From: Proales similis
Taxonomy: Eukaryota > Rotifera > Eurotatoria > Ploima > Proalidae
Length of the DNA stretch: 64,000 nucleotides
Direction of reading: 5' to 3'
Assembly: GCA_019059635.1 (NCBI GenBank)
Contig: JAGVRJ010000004.1
Location: forward strand, 2,232,001-2,296,000
A model generated the notes under the pieces. The model ran no database searches. It was not told where the DNA came from and saw only the letters and a program-made list of their open reading frames with translations. Below are positions 44,536 through 55,849 of this stretch, in pieces. Numbering within the stretch: position 1 is the first letter of the stretch; every line of letters begins with the position of its first letter. The translations under genes and the position numbers were made by a program.

Positions 44536-46508
44536 ATGGAAAATCTAGCTTCACTCGTTCTGCTTGTGTTGGCAGGCAAGAGTCTGCAGACAAGTAAGTA
44601 ATTTCAAACCTTAATAGATATATCGATGAAAACTAAATAGTAAACGAAAGATTTCGCCGCGGTTGACGATGGTGGTTATCTTAATGTTTGGAATTTGAAT
44701 TCGTCCTCGACAACACCGACAAGAATGAGCGATAACAGCAATGGCCTCATAGCGGTAGAATATTTGCCAACAGGCAGATTCGCCACTGGGGGAAAAGACA
44801 ATTATCTAAGATTCTGGAACGCGACAGGCCAGCAAAATACAAATAGCAACCAACTTGAAGCCGATGTAGTGGTTGTAGCATTAATCGACGTAAATCGTTT
44901 GGTTACAATGTGTGACAATCACGTCAGAATCTGGGATATTAACACCGAACTTGAAGTGTATGATTTAACAATGCCTGCTCAAGTAAAGGAAGTAGTTGCA
45001 ATTCGAAACGGCCAAGTCGCAGCTGGAGATGATTCTGGAAATGTCAAAGTATGGGATGCTTACACTGGCCAAGAGATATTATCCAAAAGCCGCACCAATC
45101 CGGCTAAAGTAAAATCAATGGTTGATCTTCACAACGGTCGATTTGCTGCTGCATTTGAAGATGATCTGATCGGCATCTTTGATATTAACGATCAGTCGAA
45201 TTGGCCTCAATTCACTCCTTCTGCATATGCTCATACGGGCAATATCGAAACAATGTTACGCCTTGATGATCAAAACTTTGCCAGTGGCTCGCATGACTTG
45301 ACAATTAAAGTTTGGCGCATAAGTGATTTGGGCTACTACACAACAATTACAGGTCATCAAAGTCACATTCGGGACATGGTCAAGCTAAGTGACACCAAAT
45401 TTGCAACTGCCGATAAGAATGGACTTTTGATCATCTGGCACCTAACTGCTTTCACCCACTATAACACATTGACCACTGGGACTGAAATAAAAAAGTTGCT
45501 CAGAATTCAATCTGATGTGGTGGCGGCTATGACTTCTGATTGGATCAAGTTATGGAATTCTGAAACTTACCAACTACTCAAAACTTACAATAAGCCTGAT
45601 GCTCCCTTCAAAGACATGGCTATTGGTGTGATCGACTGGACTCAAATTTCAACAGTTACCCCGGGCCAATCGACCACTAGCCCATCGAGCACCAGTGCAT
45701 CGACAACTACCAGTGATACTACCACCCCTCCAACGACTACTACAACAGAAACCACCACGACCAGCGCCATAACAACAACAGTTCAAAGTAATAATGCCTC
45801 AATCCTAAAACAAATTCAAAAAAGAAATGACAAAATTAAAAAGCAAATAGCCGATTTTCAATTTCACAATTAACAACAGCCGGGGTCCTAAACATTTTAG
45901 AAGGAATCTTGGACGCGAGTAATTGTTTATCGAACTGCTCCAACCGAGGCAGCTGCATGTTCGACGGCACGGCCTATCGCTGCGATTGCCAGCAGCACTT
46001 CTCGGGCCAGTCCTGCCTGGTCGACCTGCGCCAGTGCTCTTCGTCGCCCTGTCTGAACAACGGCACTTGCCGCGACCTGTTGCCTCCGGCTCACAACAGC
46101 ACGGGCCAGTACGACTTTGAGTGCGAGTGCGCGCCGCTGTTCTACGGACGGAACTGCCAGTTCGAGGTCGATCTGTGCGCGAACGTGACATGCTCGGGCA
46201 ACGGCAAGTGTGTCCAGGCCACTCGGGGCGGCACAGTCTCCTGCAGCTGCTTCTATCTGTTCGAGGGCGAGCAGTGCGAGATTGAGTCTGATGATAAGAA
46301 GGCTGTTCAAAGAGTGATGACAATTACTTCCATAATAGCAATTGTGGTCCTGTGCTCTTTCTTTCTGTTCACATTGCTTATGGATCTGTCAAAATTGTGT
46401 GACTACCTGGGCTCACGTCGCAAAACTCGCCCAGTTAAAAGAAAAAGGATCATTGTGTGGAAAGCAAAAAAGCAAACCGAGCCTCAACGACTAGTCTATA
46501 TAAACTGA
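44536..46508 (+). CDS. WD40-EGF transmembrane receptor B
   Basis: Three exons, 44536-44593, 44651-45787, 45880-46508, all joined in phase 1, about 607 aa. Signal peptide (MENLASLVLLVLAG), WD40-like propeller (blades such as GYLNVWNLN, NYLRFWNATG, GNVKVWDAYTG, LTIKVWRISD, DWIKLWNSET), a Thr-rich linker of about 50 residues encoded around 45660-45787, then NCSNRGSCMFDG and the three EGF-like repeats, a transmembrane segment (about 537-560) and a basic tail of about 47 residues. The exon phases equal those of genes A and C. The EGF part is GC-rich and almost identical to that of gene C, whereas the propeller is AT-richer and only distantly alike. An AATAAA lies downstream near 46640. Confidence 0.87.
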
Positions 46509-46945
46509 CTCGATCGGTTGTAGGTTTCCTCGATTTAACAATTCTTGCCATTTTCATAGAATGCACTACATTTACCAACCCCTGAACAATCGCCATTCCC
46601 CTCAAATGTGCTGATTTAAAACTTAACTTTAATATAGCAATAAAAAATATTTTTGTGTTGTTTAAAAGCAGTTTGCAGTCGCTTTCATGGAAAATAAAAT
46701 TTCCTCGAAAAGAATATTTAGCTTAATAGCTATCGAAAATGCGTTTAGGTTTCTGACATTCCGATTATTTATTGCTCATCGGTGCATTTTAAACCAACAC
46801 AAATAAGCTTATCGCATATTTATTTCTTTCCACCACATTTTTCATTCATTACATCATCTCATTTATTTTATTTGCCGATCGCCTGTCTATTTGTGTTATG
46901 CCGAGTATACTGTTTACCCGAGATTCGACCCTTCGGCCTGCAGCC
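46509..46945. other. Intergenic between WD40-EGF genes B and C
   Basis: AT-rich, includes the polyadenylation signal of gene B. Nothing else recognised. Confidence 0.5.
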
Positions 46946-48895
46946 ATGACCTTCTTCTATCCAATTTTAGTCATTTTTTTGAACCTTGTGGGATATTCGT
47001 TCCAGTCTTCAGGCTGTAAATATCCTCTATTTCACTTCTTGCTTTAAATGATGCAGGCTTGGCTTATTGGATTGTGTGTAAGTGATCGCAACGAGCACAA
47101 CAAATGGTGACCTTTACATTTGGGACCTAGCGGCTGGCAATGAGTCGAAACATTCGATGAGCGTTCAAACACTGAACTCTGTTGAGTATGTTGCGAGCGG
47201 TGGGCTGGTCACAGGTAGCAGAGACGGCCAACTAGATCTACTTGACGTAACAAGTGGCGCGTCAATCAGCCTTGGCACGACCGGTTTGGAAATTAGAGAC
47301 TTGGTCACACTGGACCAAAGTCGACTTGCAGTAGTCAGAACTTTCACAATCGAAATATGGAACATGGAGAGTCGCTCAATCGAAAAAGATTTAACATTCT
47401 GGAGCACAATAACTGTTTGCATTCGAATAGAGCCGGACAAGGTCGCAGCCGGAAACAGTCAAGGAGCAATTCTGGTCTGGGACTTTTACTCTGGCCAAGT
47501 CCTGATAAACAAGCAAATGGCGTCTTTCTCAAATGTCAGATGCATGGCCGATTTGAAAAATGGCCAAATGGCTGCCGGATTTGACGATCGTAAAATTGTT
47601 GTCTTTTCGTATTTGGATCGAGACGAGCCACAAACATTTTTGCAAGTCGACTTGCGGCCAATAATTTCGATCGTTTGGCTCGACGCCGACTACTTTGCCA
47701 GCAGTTCTCAGCAAAACTGGATAAGAATTTGGCAGAGGAGAGATTTTTTTCTGTGGAAAACGTTGTATGCACATGGTGGCGATGTGAACGCCATGCTCAA
47801 GATCGATGACTGGAGGTTTGCCAGTGGATCAAATGACGATTCGGTGCGAATCTGGAAAAACTTCCAGGATCCGTTTCAAATCGGTTATTTGCATCACGGC
47901 GAAAATGTGCTCAAACTTGACTTGATAAATCAGACTCATATAGTTTCGATGTCCTTAAATCTTATTAAGGTCTGGAATGTCGACCTATTCGTCCTTGTAT
48001 TTAGTCGAATGGCGGAAAGTAATCAGGACTATGTGGACGTTGACGTCTTAATTCCAGACTGGTTCGTAAATCATTTCAGCCATTCGGAGCCTTCTTCAAC
48101 GGCGAAATACAGTGCTCAATCGGTAGCCGGCGGTTTTGAAACAATTAAAATATTCAATTCAATCGAGGCCAGTCCAACTACAAGAGAGACAAGTTATACA
48201 AGTAGTGAAACTAGCATCAGCTTTACAACGTCTTCACTAATACCAAGTAAGTAAATAACGTCTTTATACCGCCACCGGGCACGGGGATCTAACTCTGTCC
48301 TTTTGCGTTAATAGTGGAACAGTCATTTTCTGTCGAGACCCTCTCAGTTGCTTCTGTTTTGAGTATTCTGGAAGGTGATGGCGACGCGTCAAACTGCATT
48401 TCGAATTGCTCCAACCGAGGCAGCTGCATGTTCGACGGCACGGCCTATCGCTGCGATTGCCAGCAGCACTTCTCGGGCCAGTCCTGCCTGGTCGACCTGC
48501 GCCAGTGCTCTTCGTCGCCCTGTCTGAACAACGGCACTTGCCGCGACCTGTTGCCGCCGGCTCACAACAGCACGGGCCAGTACGACTTTGAGTGCGAGTG
48601 CGCACCGCTGTTCTACGGACGGAACTGCCAGTTCGAGGTCGATCTGTGCGCGAACGTGACATGCTCGGGCAACGGCAAGTGTGTCCAGGCCACTAGGAGC
48701 GGCACAGTCTCCTGCAGCTGCTTCTATCTGTTCGAGGGCGAGCATTGTGAGATCGAATCAGCAAATAGAAAAGTTGTAAAAAGAGTGTCGTCAATAACTT
48801 CGATCATTGCTTCTACGATTCTTTCGTCGTTCTTCATCCTGACACTCTCATTGGACATTTCCAAAGCTTTTAACTTTTTCTGTCGCAAATCTTAG
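46946..48895 (+). CDS. WD40-EGF transmembrane receptor C
   Basis: Three exons, 46946-47015, 47083-48246, 48315-48895, joined in phase 1, about 604 aa. Signal peptide (MTFFYPILVIFLNLVGYSF), WD40-like propeller (GDLYIWDLAAG, FTIEIWNMESR, GAILVWDFYSG, NWIRIWQRRD, DSVRIWKNFQD, NLIKVWNVDL), a Ser/Thr-rich linker, three EGF-like repeats and a transmembrane segment at about 570-592. The cytoplasmic tail is only about 12 residues, against about 47 in B, so any signalling through the tail must differ. It lies 437 nt behind gene B as a tandem copy. The linker keeps SILEG...DASNCISNCSNRG, matching B and A. Confidence 0.87.
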
Positions 48896-49275
48896 CGAAC
48901 GAGTTTCATCAAATTTAATCGCGACATAGCCGCCCGAAATATTATTTTTTTCCTCGAGTCCTCTTTAAGGCTGAGAATAAACTGGCCCATAAGCGAGATA
49001 TCTCTTTTAAATCGCCCATGGCAACAGAGGTTTCTCGCCCACTGACGAAACAAGTTCTGAATAATATTTTTATTCAAATGCGGGAATATATGACGAAATA
49101 ATTCCGAGAGCACAGAGAGCCGAATTGGCCACCTTTGAGTGGCTGATTAGTAGTAGTTGGTTCGGTTTTAGGTTGCTTGGCGAGCGAAGTCTTTGCAGTT
49201 TCATAAACACACACAAGGTAGGTAAATAGGAGAGCGGTAGCGAGACGATCATTGCGCTCAGTATAGAAACAAAAG
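48896..49275. other. Intergenic spacer
   Basis: Between receptor C and the RING/coiled-coil gene; no feature recognised beyond flanks. Confidence 0.5.
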
Positions 49276-50504
49276 ATGAATTCGATTGGAGTGAATTGTT
49301 TGACAAGGTGCGCACTCTGCTCGCAAGATCTCAGCTGGCCACTGCAGCTTCCCTGTGCGCACAGCTTTTGCAAAGAATGCATAGAACGAAAACATTCAGC
49401 ATCGAATTTAGTCGAATGCGCCACATGTGGCACAAAGCACACGGTCAAGGAGTTTGACAAGCTGAAGACAAGCGAGCTGAGCTCTTTTATAAATCGCTTA
49501 TACATGAACAAAGACGAAATGGAGGAGAACAATGTGCAAGCTGAAATTGTCGAAGAGGGCGTGTGCAGTGAGTGTCCACCATTGAAAGAGACGCAGAGCG
49601 AGAGCAGCGACGAGAAGCCAGACCCGATCAAGGTCACTCTGTCTAATTGTGTTCACTGCGATAAAAAGCTGTGCGAGAGCTGTCGCACCCGACATTACAC
49701 CGTTCAGAGACAAGAAACGCTCAAGCTGATCGCCATCTTCCAACAAGGCTCCGAGAGCATTTTGGCCACCAATGGTAGACCTTAGACAGCCAGATTTCTA
49801 CCGGCGGCCTTAAGCGTTTTCTTTTTGAATAGAGAAAATCACCGAGGTTAGAACCAACCGAATCGAAGAATATGCCCAGCTGAGGGGCCAAATCGGAGAA
49901 CGCAAGCAACAGCTTCTCAGGCAAATCGATGAAGAAGAAAAAACTCTGAATGCCAAGCTAGACCAGATGGTCGTCGACGAGAAGGCGTAGGTCTCTCCTT
50001 TTCTATTTGAGACCGACACTGATCGAGCTAGCCGGTAAAAAAGGCTCATCGAACGAGGCAAGCAAGACTCGTTACGAATGAAAGCCAGCGGTCAAGTGGC
50101 CTCCACTCTGAAGGAAAAGATAACAAAGTAAGTTGCCAAGTCTGAATGAGGGCGAATGCAAATTGACTATATTGTGCCTGTCCTGCACAAAGTGAAAAGG
50201 ATGTGAAAAAAATGAGTCGACTGTGCAAAGAGTTGGTGGCCATAAACGACGAATGGAAATCTCAGCTACAAAGCGACGCCAATCGAATTGATCCGAGCAA
50301 GCTCAACGTAAGCAAACGAGAACTATCTGACTCGGAATTGGCAGATTATTAAAATTCATTTCGCTCAAAAAGAAACTCGTGTTTGTGCCCAGCAAACTCA
50401 AACAGAACATCATTGGTGACATGGTCAACAAAAAAGACAAAGTAAAAATCAAACACGCCAACGTGCCAGACAGCACCAAAATCAAAGTCTGCACCGTGCT
50501 CTAG
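49276..50504 (+). CDS. RING/B-box-like coiled-coil protein (TRIM-like)
   Basis: Five exons, 49276-49774, 49833-49986, 50044-50127, 50193-50307, 50373-50504, in phase, about 327 aa. A RING finger at residues 12-60 (CALCSQDL, CAHSFCKECIERKH, CATCG) is followed by a second Cys/His cluster (CSECPP, CVHCDKKLCESCRTRHY, about 97-138) like a B-box, and then a coiled coil of charged residues. This order is that of TRIM-type E3 ubiquitin ligases. No C-terminal NHL, B30.2 or FN3 domain is present: the protein ends after a short basic region (VKIKHANVPDSTKIKV). The target is unknown. AATAAA follows near 50527. Confidence 0.8.
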
Positions 50505-50943
50505 CTCTCTTGACTTTTTTTCATTTAATAAAACTCGGCTTGAAGCTGCTGGCGATTATTTGGTCCGTTCCGACGTTTTTCCATGTAGCGCCGTCTAGCG
50601 CCATGTAGCCGCGCATCTCCTCTCTTTTCTCTCAGTTTTTCCCCACTCTCGCTATATTGTCCAAGTTAAATGTGAAATAGTTTGGCAAACAAAACTCTAG
50701 ACCAGGTTGGGGAAAAGCTTTGGCAAATATTTATTGACAGGGACTAGAGTTACAATTGATCCTGGCGCTCTACAACAGACTTCAGATAGGCCGAAACTGA
50801 AAAGAGAAAAAGATTCCAAAGCAAGATCGAAATGAAGCAAATAGCCGAGGTGAACTAAATTATTGATGAAGTGTGCGAGCGAAAAATGAGAGAAGCGACA
50901 CGAGAGTTGATCGACGTTGAAAGAGTCAATCAGAAGGTGTGAA
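50505..50943. other. Convergent intergenic spacer
   Basis: Between the stops of the TRIM-like gene and the GPCR. It holds both 3' UTRs; no gene seen. Confidence 0.5.
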
Positions 50944-52008
50944 TCAGTGGCCACAGAGTACCAAAGCGCGGCATTGCTTTCTAAAATGCTTGTTGAATAG
51001 AAAGTAGAGAGCGAACGACATGCTGTGAGAGGTGAAGAGCATAAAGTTGCCGAATATGAGATAGATGCCGTAATAGAAAGCGTTCAGACCGAAAGTAAAC
51101 AGCATGGGCGAGATCGAATTTGGAATGTTGCCGATTAAATAGTAAACACAAAACGTGAGCACCATTCGGGTGATGCGTTGCTCGCGTTTCATTTCGCGCG
51201 AAGACGACTCTCGGGCAGCTTGAAAAGGCTCCAAAAATTAAATCTGAAACATTCTGAACAGAGTGAGGAAGTTACCTGCTGAGGCCGACAGGAGGGTGGC
51301 GTTTCTTGTTTTGATGTATTGCGCAAATTTGAACGATATAAACAAATTCAACAGCGACTGAAGTATGTAGAGCAGAAAGCCTCTGAGCAGAGTCAGAATG
51401 AATAGGAGAATAGTGACCACATCATTGTCGCCCAGCGAATTGGAGCTACTTCGGTAGAGAGGCTCCAGAGTGCCGTCGCCTTGGTTCAAATACGCGAACA
51501 ATTTCACGTTCCTGGTGATCAAATAGCTCGGCGTGTTCATGAGCAGAGCAATTACGAACATGAACAGCACTTTGCCGCGCATAGACTTTTCGCTGAACCA
51601 ATTTTTCAGGCGACTACGCGCCGCAAAACTGCCCAAACGGTTCAGAGTGAGATAGACGTCGATCAACGAGTTGACGAGCAGAAATGTGTTGCCCACAAAC
51701 AAGTAAATGTACTGTTCGTAGACTTTTGACTCAAACTTGTAGGCGAGCGGGCAGTAGACACCGCACCTGAACAAGGCGATGAACACTGAGAAGATGAGAA
51801 ACGCCAAGTCGCAAAACGAATTGAGCACCATCAGTTTGTTGATGAGCGATGAGATGCCCATGCGGTAGAGGATCAGCATGTTGAGGGCGTTCAGAATGAT
51901 GCCAGTGAGAATGATCGGCGGAAAGACGAATACATTGAATGTGTCCGTTAGACGTGTGGTGAACACGCCAACTGTGTCCACAATGCGAGTCGAGTTGCCA
52001 GAGGACAT
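50944..52008 (-). CDS. Divergent class A-like G-protein coupled receptor
   Basis: Two exons, 52008-51276 and 51218-50944, joined in phase 1, about 335 aa. Start is MSSGNST at 52008; the frame is open further up but has no ATG there. Seven hydrophobic segments are visible (for example IILTGIILNALNMLILYRM as TM1 with GN-like NALN, and MVLTFCVYYLIGNIPNSI as TM6). The N-terminus carries a glycosylation sequon. It resembles the large peptide-receptor-like families of invertebrates (FMRFamide-receptor-like), but the DRY box is replaced by LNR and no NPxxY is found in TM7. G-protein coupling is inferred from topology. Ligand unknown. Confidence 0.75.
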
Positions 52009-53132
52009 GTTCAGACTGTATGCTCTGTCCAATAGATTGAAAAGTTCTTTTGATTTTCCCTCGGCGTTGTTTTGAATTCACTCTGCGACGTCTAGCGCTT
52101 CACCCTCACTCTGTCTGACACTTGCCGAGAGAGGGAAATTTAGACAGGAGGCAGTTTTTAAACAAGAGATGACATTTCAATATTAATTTTTTGGCCTGTT
52201 TTGATATACACCAACAGACGGACGAACAGAATTCTTTTGCCTCTCTCTCTCTCGGTCTCCTCACTTTATAGGTTGAAAGGTGCAGACATTTCTGATTAAA
52301 TTCATGCCTGGCTTGGTTCAAGCACTCAAGCACACACACACACACACAGGCGACGACGTTCTGATGTTAAATTTTTTATCTACAAACGTGTTCGAGTGAG
52401 AATTAATTCAATGAGAGAAAATCAATTGCTCAAGCAAAAGCAGGCCGTGCCAGGCAAACTTGTTTACTCAACGTCAAACATAGCCGAGCAGCGGAAACCG
52501 CAAGCGGAGGCGAGCTCAGACTGTACGCGTGATGTAGCGATGATTTTCGATTTTCAAATTGAACAATTGACAAAATGACACGATCTTGTTCTTCACGCCT
52601 AACTCATTTCATCATTGAGCATTTGGGCACAAGGACGAGGAGAAGTAAAAAAAAAATCCGTTTTTGCCACACCTGCCAACCAAATTTAATTTTGCAAAGC
52701 GACATGACAAATGAAATATTTTTTCCAATTATAAACGGACATTTTGTCTATCCGACTGTTTGCCAATTAGAAGAGGCAAAAATGCCAAAGTCGAGAAGAA
52801 GAAGAAGAAGAGAAATCCGCAAAGAGTTCGCTCTTCTTCAACTCTCAGATTAGAGCCTGAAGAGCGAGTGATGCGCGCAGCGCTAAATACAGATTAGAGC
52901 TTAATAGAAGAAAAATCTGCATCTCGTCCAATTGGCTGGCTTCGAACGAGCTCGAACGTCATGATCATGCAACAAAAATTAACATAATATTCAAAATCTC
53001 TTGCAATGGTTGACACCGGCGTTTTAGTGGCTTGCTTGGCGAGCTGCTTGTTCCTTGACTGCTGAAGAGGCGAGGCGTTTGATCGACGGGACAATTCTTT
53101 AGATTTCTGACGGCAGTGGCAGGGCGGCGAAC
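52009..53132. other. 1.1-kb divergent intergenic region
   Basis: Between the GPCR and rabaptin. CA microsatellite at 52331-52348. Short frames here have no family features. Confidence 0.5.
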
Positions 53133-55520
53133 ATGAACAGTGAACAGCCTGATGATACTGGCGCGAACGCAATGACAGTAGCAGCTCTTGATAAAGAGAA
53201 AAGAAGCGAGCCGAATGATAAGATAAGAGACAGCGCTAGCGATGAGCAGCAGGCCAACGTTGAGTTTGATGCTGAATCGCTAAAGGTTCTCATGCAGAGC
53301 GATTTTCTTTTTCTATTTCGTTGCCTTATCTGAGCATTGAGTTTAGCGCGAGCTCGACGAACTCCGCACCAAAGTGGTCATTATCGAGGCGACCAAACAG
53401 GACGAGTTGGACGAGCTGAAGCGAAAGAGTGAGCAAGAAATCGACTCGCTGAACCACATCATAAGTGAGTAACAGCATCTCTCCTGCCCTTCAATCCAAT
53501 CAAATGATTTTGAAACGGTTGGTCAAGGCGCGCTGCAAGGAGACCTGAATTCGATTCGAGTCGATTATGAGCAGCTGAGTCGAAACTACAAAGACTACAA
53601 AAAGCAAATGCAGAATCAGATCAATCAACAACATCTGAACGAGCTGCGCTCGCCAAGAGCCAACCTGACCAACAAGGTCAACTCGTCGCCGTCGTTCACA
53701 GCCGATGTGCAAAACCAGTCCATGTGCGAGAGCGAGAGTCTCGAAGAGGACATGAGAAAAGCAAAGGAAAGCGCTGACCTGCTACGATCGGTTGTTTTGC
53801 CACTCGAGACCGAAATCAGCTCGCTCAAGTCGCGCTCAAGCACCCAAGAGAGACGCACCCAGGAGCTTGAGAGACTGCTCGAACAGGTTTGCTCGATTCG
53901 TGCAAATATGCAAAACTGGCGCCATTACTCAACTTGAACAAAACAGAAAGAAAAAGAAAAACAAGAGCTGCTCGACTGCGAGCAAAAGCTGATCGATTCG
54001 TTCTTGTCCGAGTCGGACGAGGCGCCCTCCGACGACAAGTATTTCACGCGTTGTGTGAAATTGAAAAAGCATTTGTTAAACAGCGAAGCGCGATTCCTGG
54101 CACTCGAAGAGAAAAATCTGCGCGCCATTCGCCGCCTCTACAAACTGCTGAGCCGCGAGCAAAAGTTTGCGTTGATTCGTAAGTCAACTGGTCAATCGAT
54201 AAAGACTAGCAGGTCAGAAATAAAATCTTTCTCACAGCTTCGAACAGAGCCAGAGCAGGCTCATTGCTGCATCTCGGATCGAACAAGACCGACGGCACAG
54301 CTGGGCTCGGCCAAGAGCTAAACGACGAGTCAGAGGAGAATCAAGCTGTGCGAGAACTCGATCGACTTGTGAGTGTGTTGACCGATGATTTAAAAGAAGA
54401 GGGCGTACAGCATACGTACGACGAGCTGTTGGCAATGTACGAGAAAGAGCGCAATCAAAGAGTTGACTCGGAAATCGACTTCGAACGTCAAGCCAAAGAA
54501 TCGAGCAAGTTGGTCGAATCGCTGAGGCAAGAGATGTCAACGTTGTCGCTTATGATCGACGAACTGCGAGGCCAGTACGAGCAGATGCAGGCACAGCGCC
54601 AGTTCGAAATGGACAGTCTGGTCAGAGTGAACGAGCGAATCAGAAGCGAGCTGAAGACATGCGAGGCCAAGAACGGAGCTCTGGTAAAAGAGAACATGAA
54701 GCTGAAGGCAGAGAATATGCAGTGGCAAGGTGAACACGCTCGAGTCTACCGCGAGCTCGAGGAGCAGTTCGGCGAAGTGAGCAACCTTGAACAGGCGAAC
54801 AAACAGCTGCGAAAGCTACGAGCTGAGCTCGCTCGCTTGGTGATCACCAACCAGACGCTGAGCAAGCAGGCAACGGCGAGCACCGATCGCCTTAAACAGA
54901 TTAAGCGTGACACCAATCTGTCTGAAGATCAGATGGCGATTCAGCTTAGTCTGGAGAGCGAGCTTGAGCGTGAGCGCAAAGTCAGAGAGGCGATAGAAAA
55001 GGAGAAGCTCGACGCGGTGACCAAGCTGCGCGAGGTGAAGGAGAAAAGCCAGAGCATAGTCGACTCGCTCAGGCAGAGAGACGAACGAAACGATCTAGAG
55101 CTTAAAAAACTCAGAGAGGAGAAGCGCGAGCTCGACAATCAAATTCAGGCGTTGAAGAAAGACGCCCGCAATAGCCTGTCGGTGCAAGAGGATCTTGTCA
55201 AGCTAATTCAATCGCTTCAGATCGAGCTGAACGAGATGAAGAACGAGAGCGGCCAGAACACGGGCGAGCATTTCATAGTCCGCTGCCAGGACGAGGACGA
55301 CTTCTCTCAATGTTCTCACTGCAAGAGCCAGTTCGGCTTGTCGAGGAGAAAGCACCGATGCAAACACTGCTGCCGTATATTCTGCGCCGACTGCTGCTCC
55401 AAAACTGTCCTTAGTGGCCCGAACGCCCGTCCGCACAAGGTCTGTGACACTTGTCACGTGATTCTTGATCGCGACTCGGGTGCCAGGCCTACAGCCACAT
55501 CTGATCTAAAGGCGGACTAG
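53133..55520 (+). CDS. RABEP1: Rabaptin-5-like Rab effector with C-terminal FYVE finger
   Basis: Five exons: 53133-53285, 53347-53464, 53528-53886, 53947-54178, 54238-55520, in phase, about 714 aa. Long coiled-coil protein. Stretches such as LEEDMRKAKESADLLRSVV followed by LPLETEI, and QEDLVKLIQSLQIELNEMK near the end, match the Rabaptin-5 family (Rab4/Rab5 effectors on early endosomes). At residues 646-693 a zinc finger follows: CSHCKSQFGLSRRKHRCKHC...CADCC...KVCDTCH. It has the FYVE R-x-H-x-C-K/R core and would bind PI3P, although the WxxD start is absent. Exon 1's donor (GTTCTC) is weak, so that join is the least certain. Vertebrate rabaptins lack this finger as I recall. Confidence 0.82.
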
Positions 55521-55849
55521 CAGAGCGGCACTCACTCTCGCTAAATTTACTCCCAATTTCTATTCGCCTCTCAATTCTCGATCGATTTGACCACTTTCGC
55601 CTCAATTGGTCACACGACCGACGACGACGACGACGCAGTTGATCATTTGCTTCAAATACTTTCTTCCTTTACGCATCATTATGAATTTATTTTCCCTATA
55701 TTTTAACACGCCGAATTCTCCAACGAACAATCGAACAAATAAAGTCAGTGGAAAAAAAAAATAAAATGCGCTTTCGACAATTCAAAAATGGTCTGATTTA
55801 TTTGAACAAAAATGAACAAAGCGGGCACGAGCAGAAACAAAATTTAGAA
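55521..55849. other. Convergent intergenic spacer
   Basis: Holds the 3' ends of rabaptin and the ARF gene; an AATAAA lies near 55738. No gene. Confidence 0.55.

Noticed and set aside
45805-46323. Minus-strand Arg/Ser-rich frame opposite receptor B (and its twin at 48264-48662)
   Set aside because: Antisense of the GC-rich EGF block; the two look conserved only because the plus-strand block is.
52396-52853. Two short frames between GPCR and rabaptin
   Set aside because: No conserved motif, biased composition, and they sit in a divergent promoter region.
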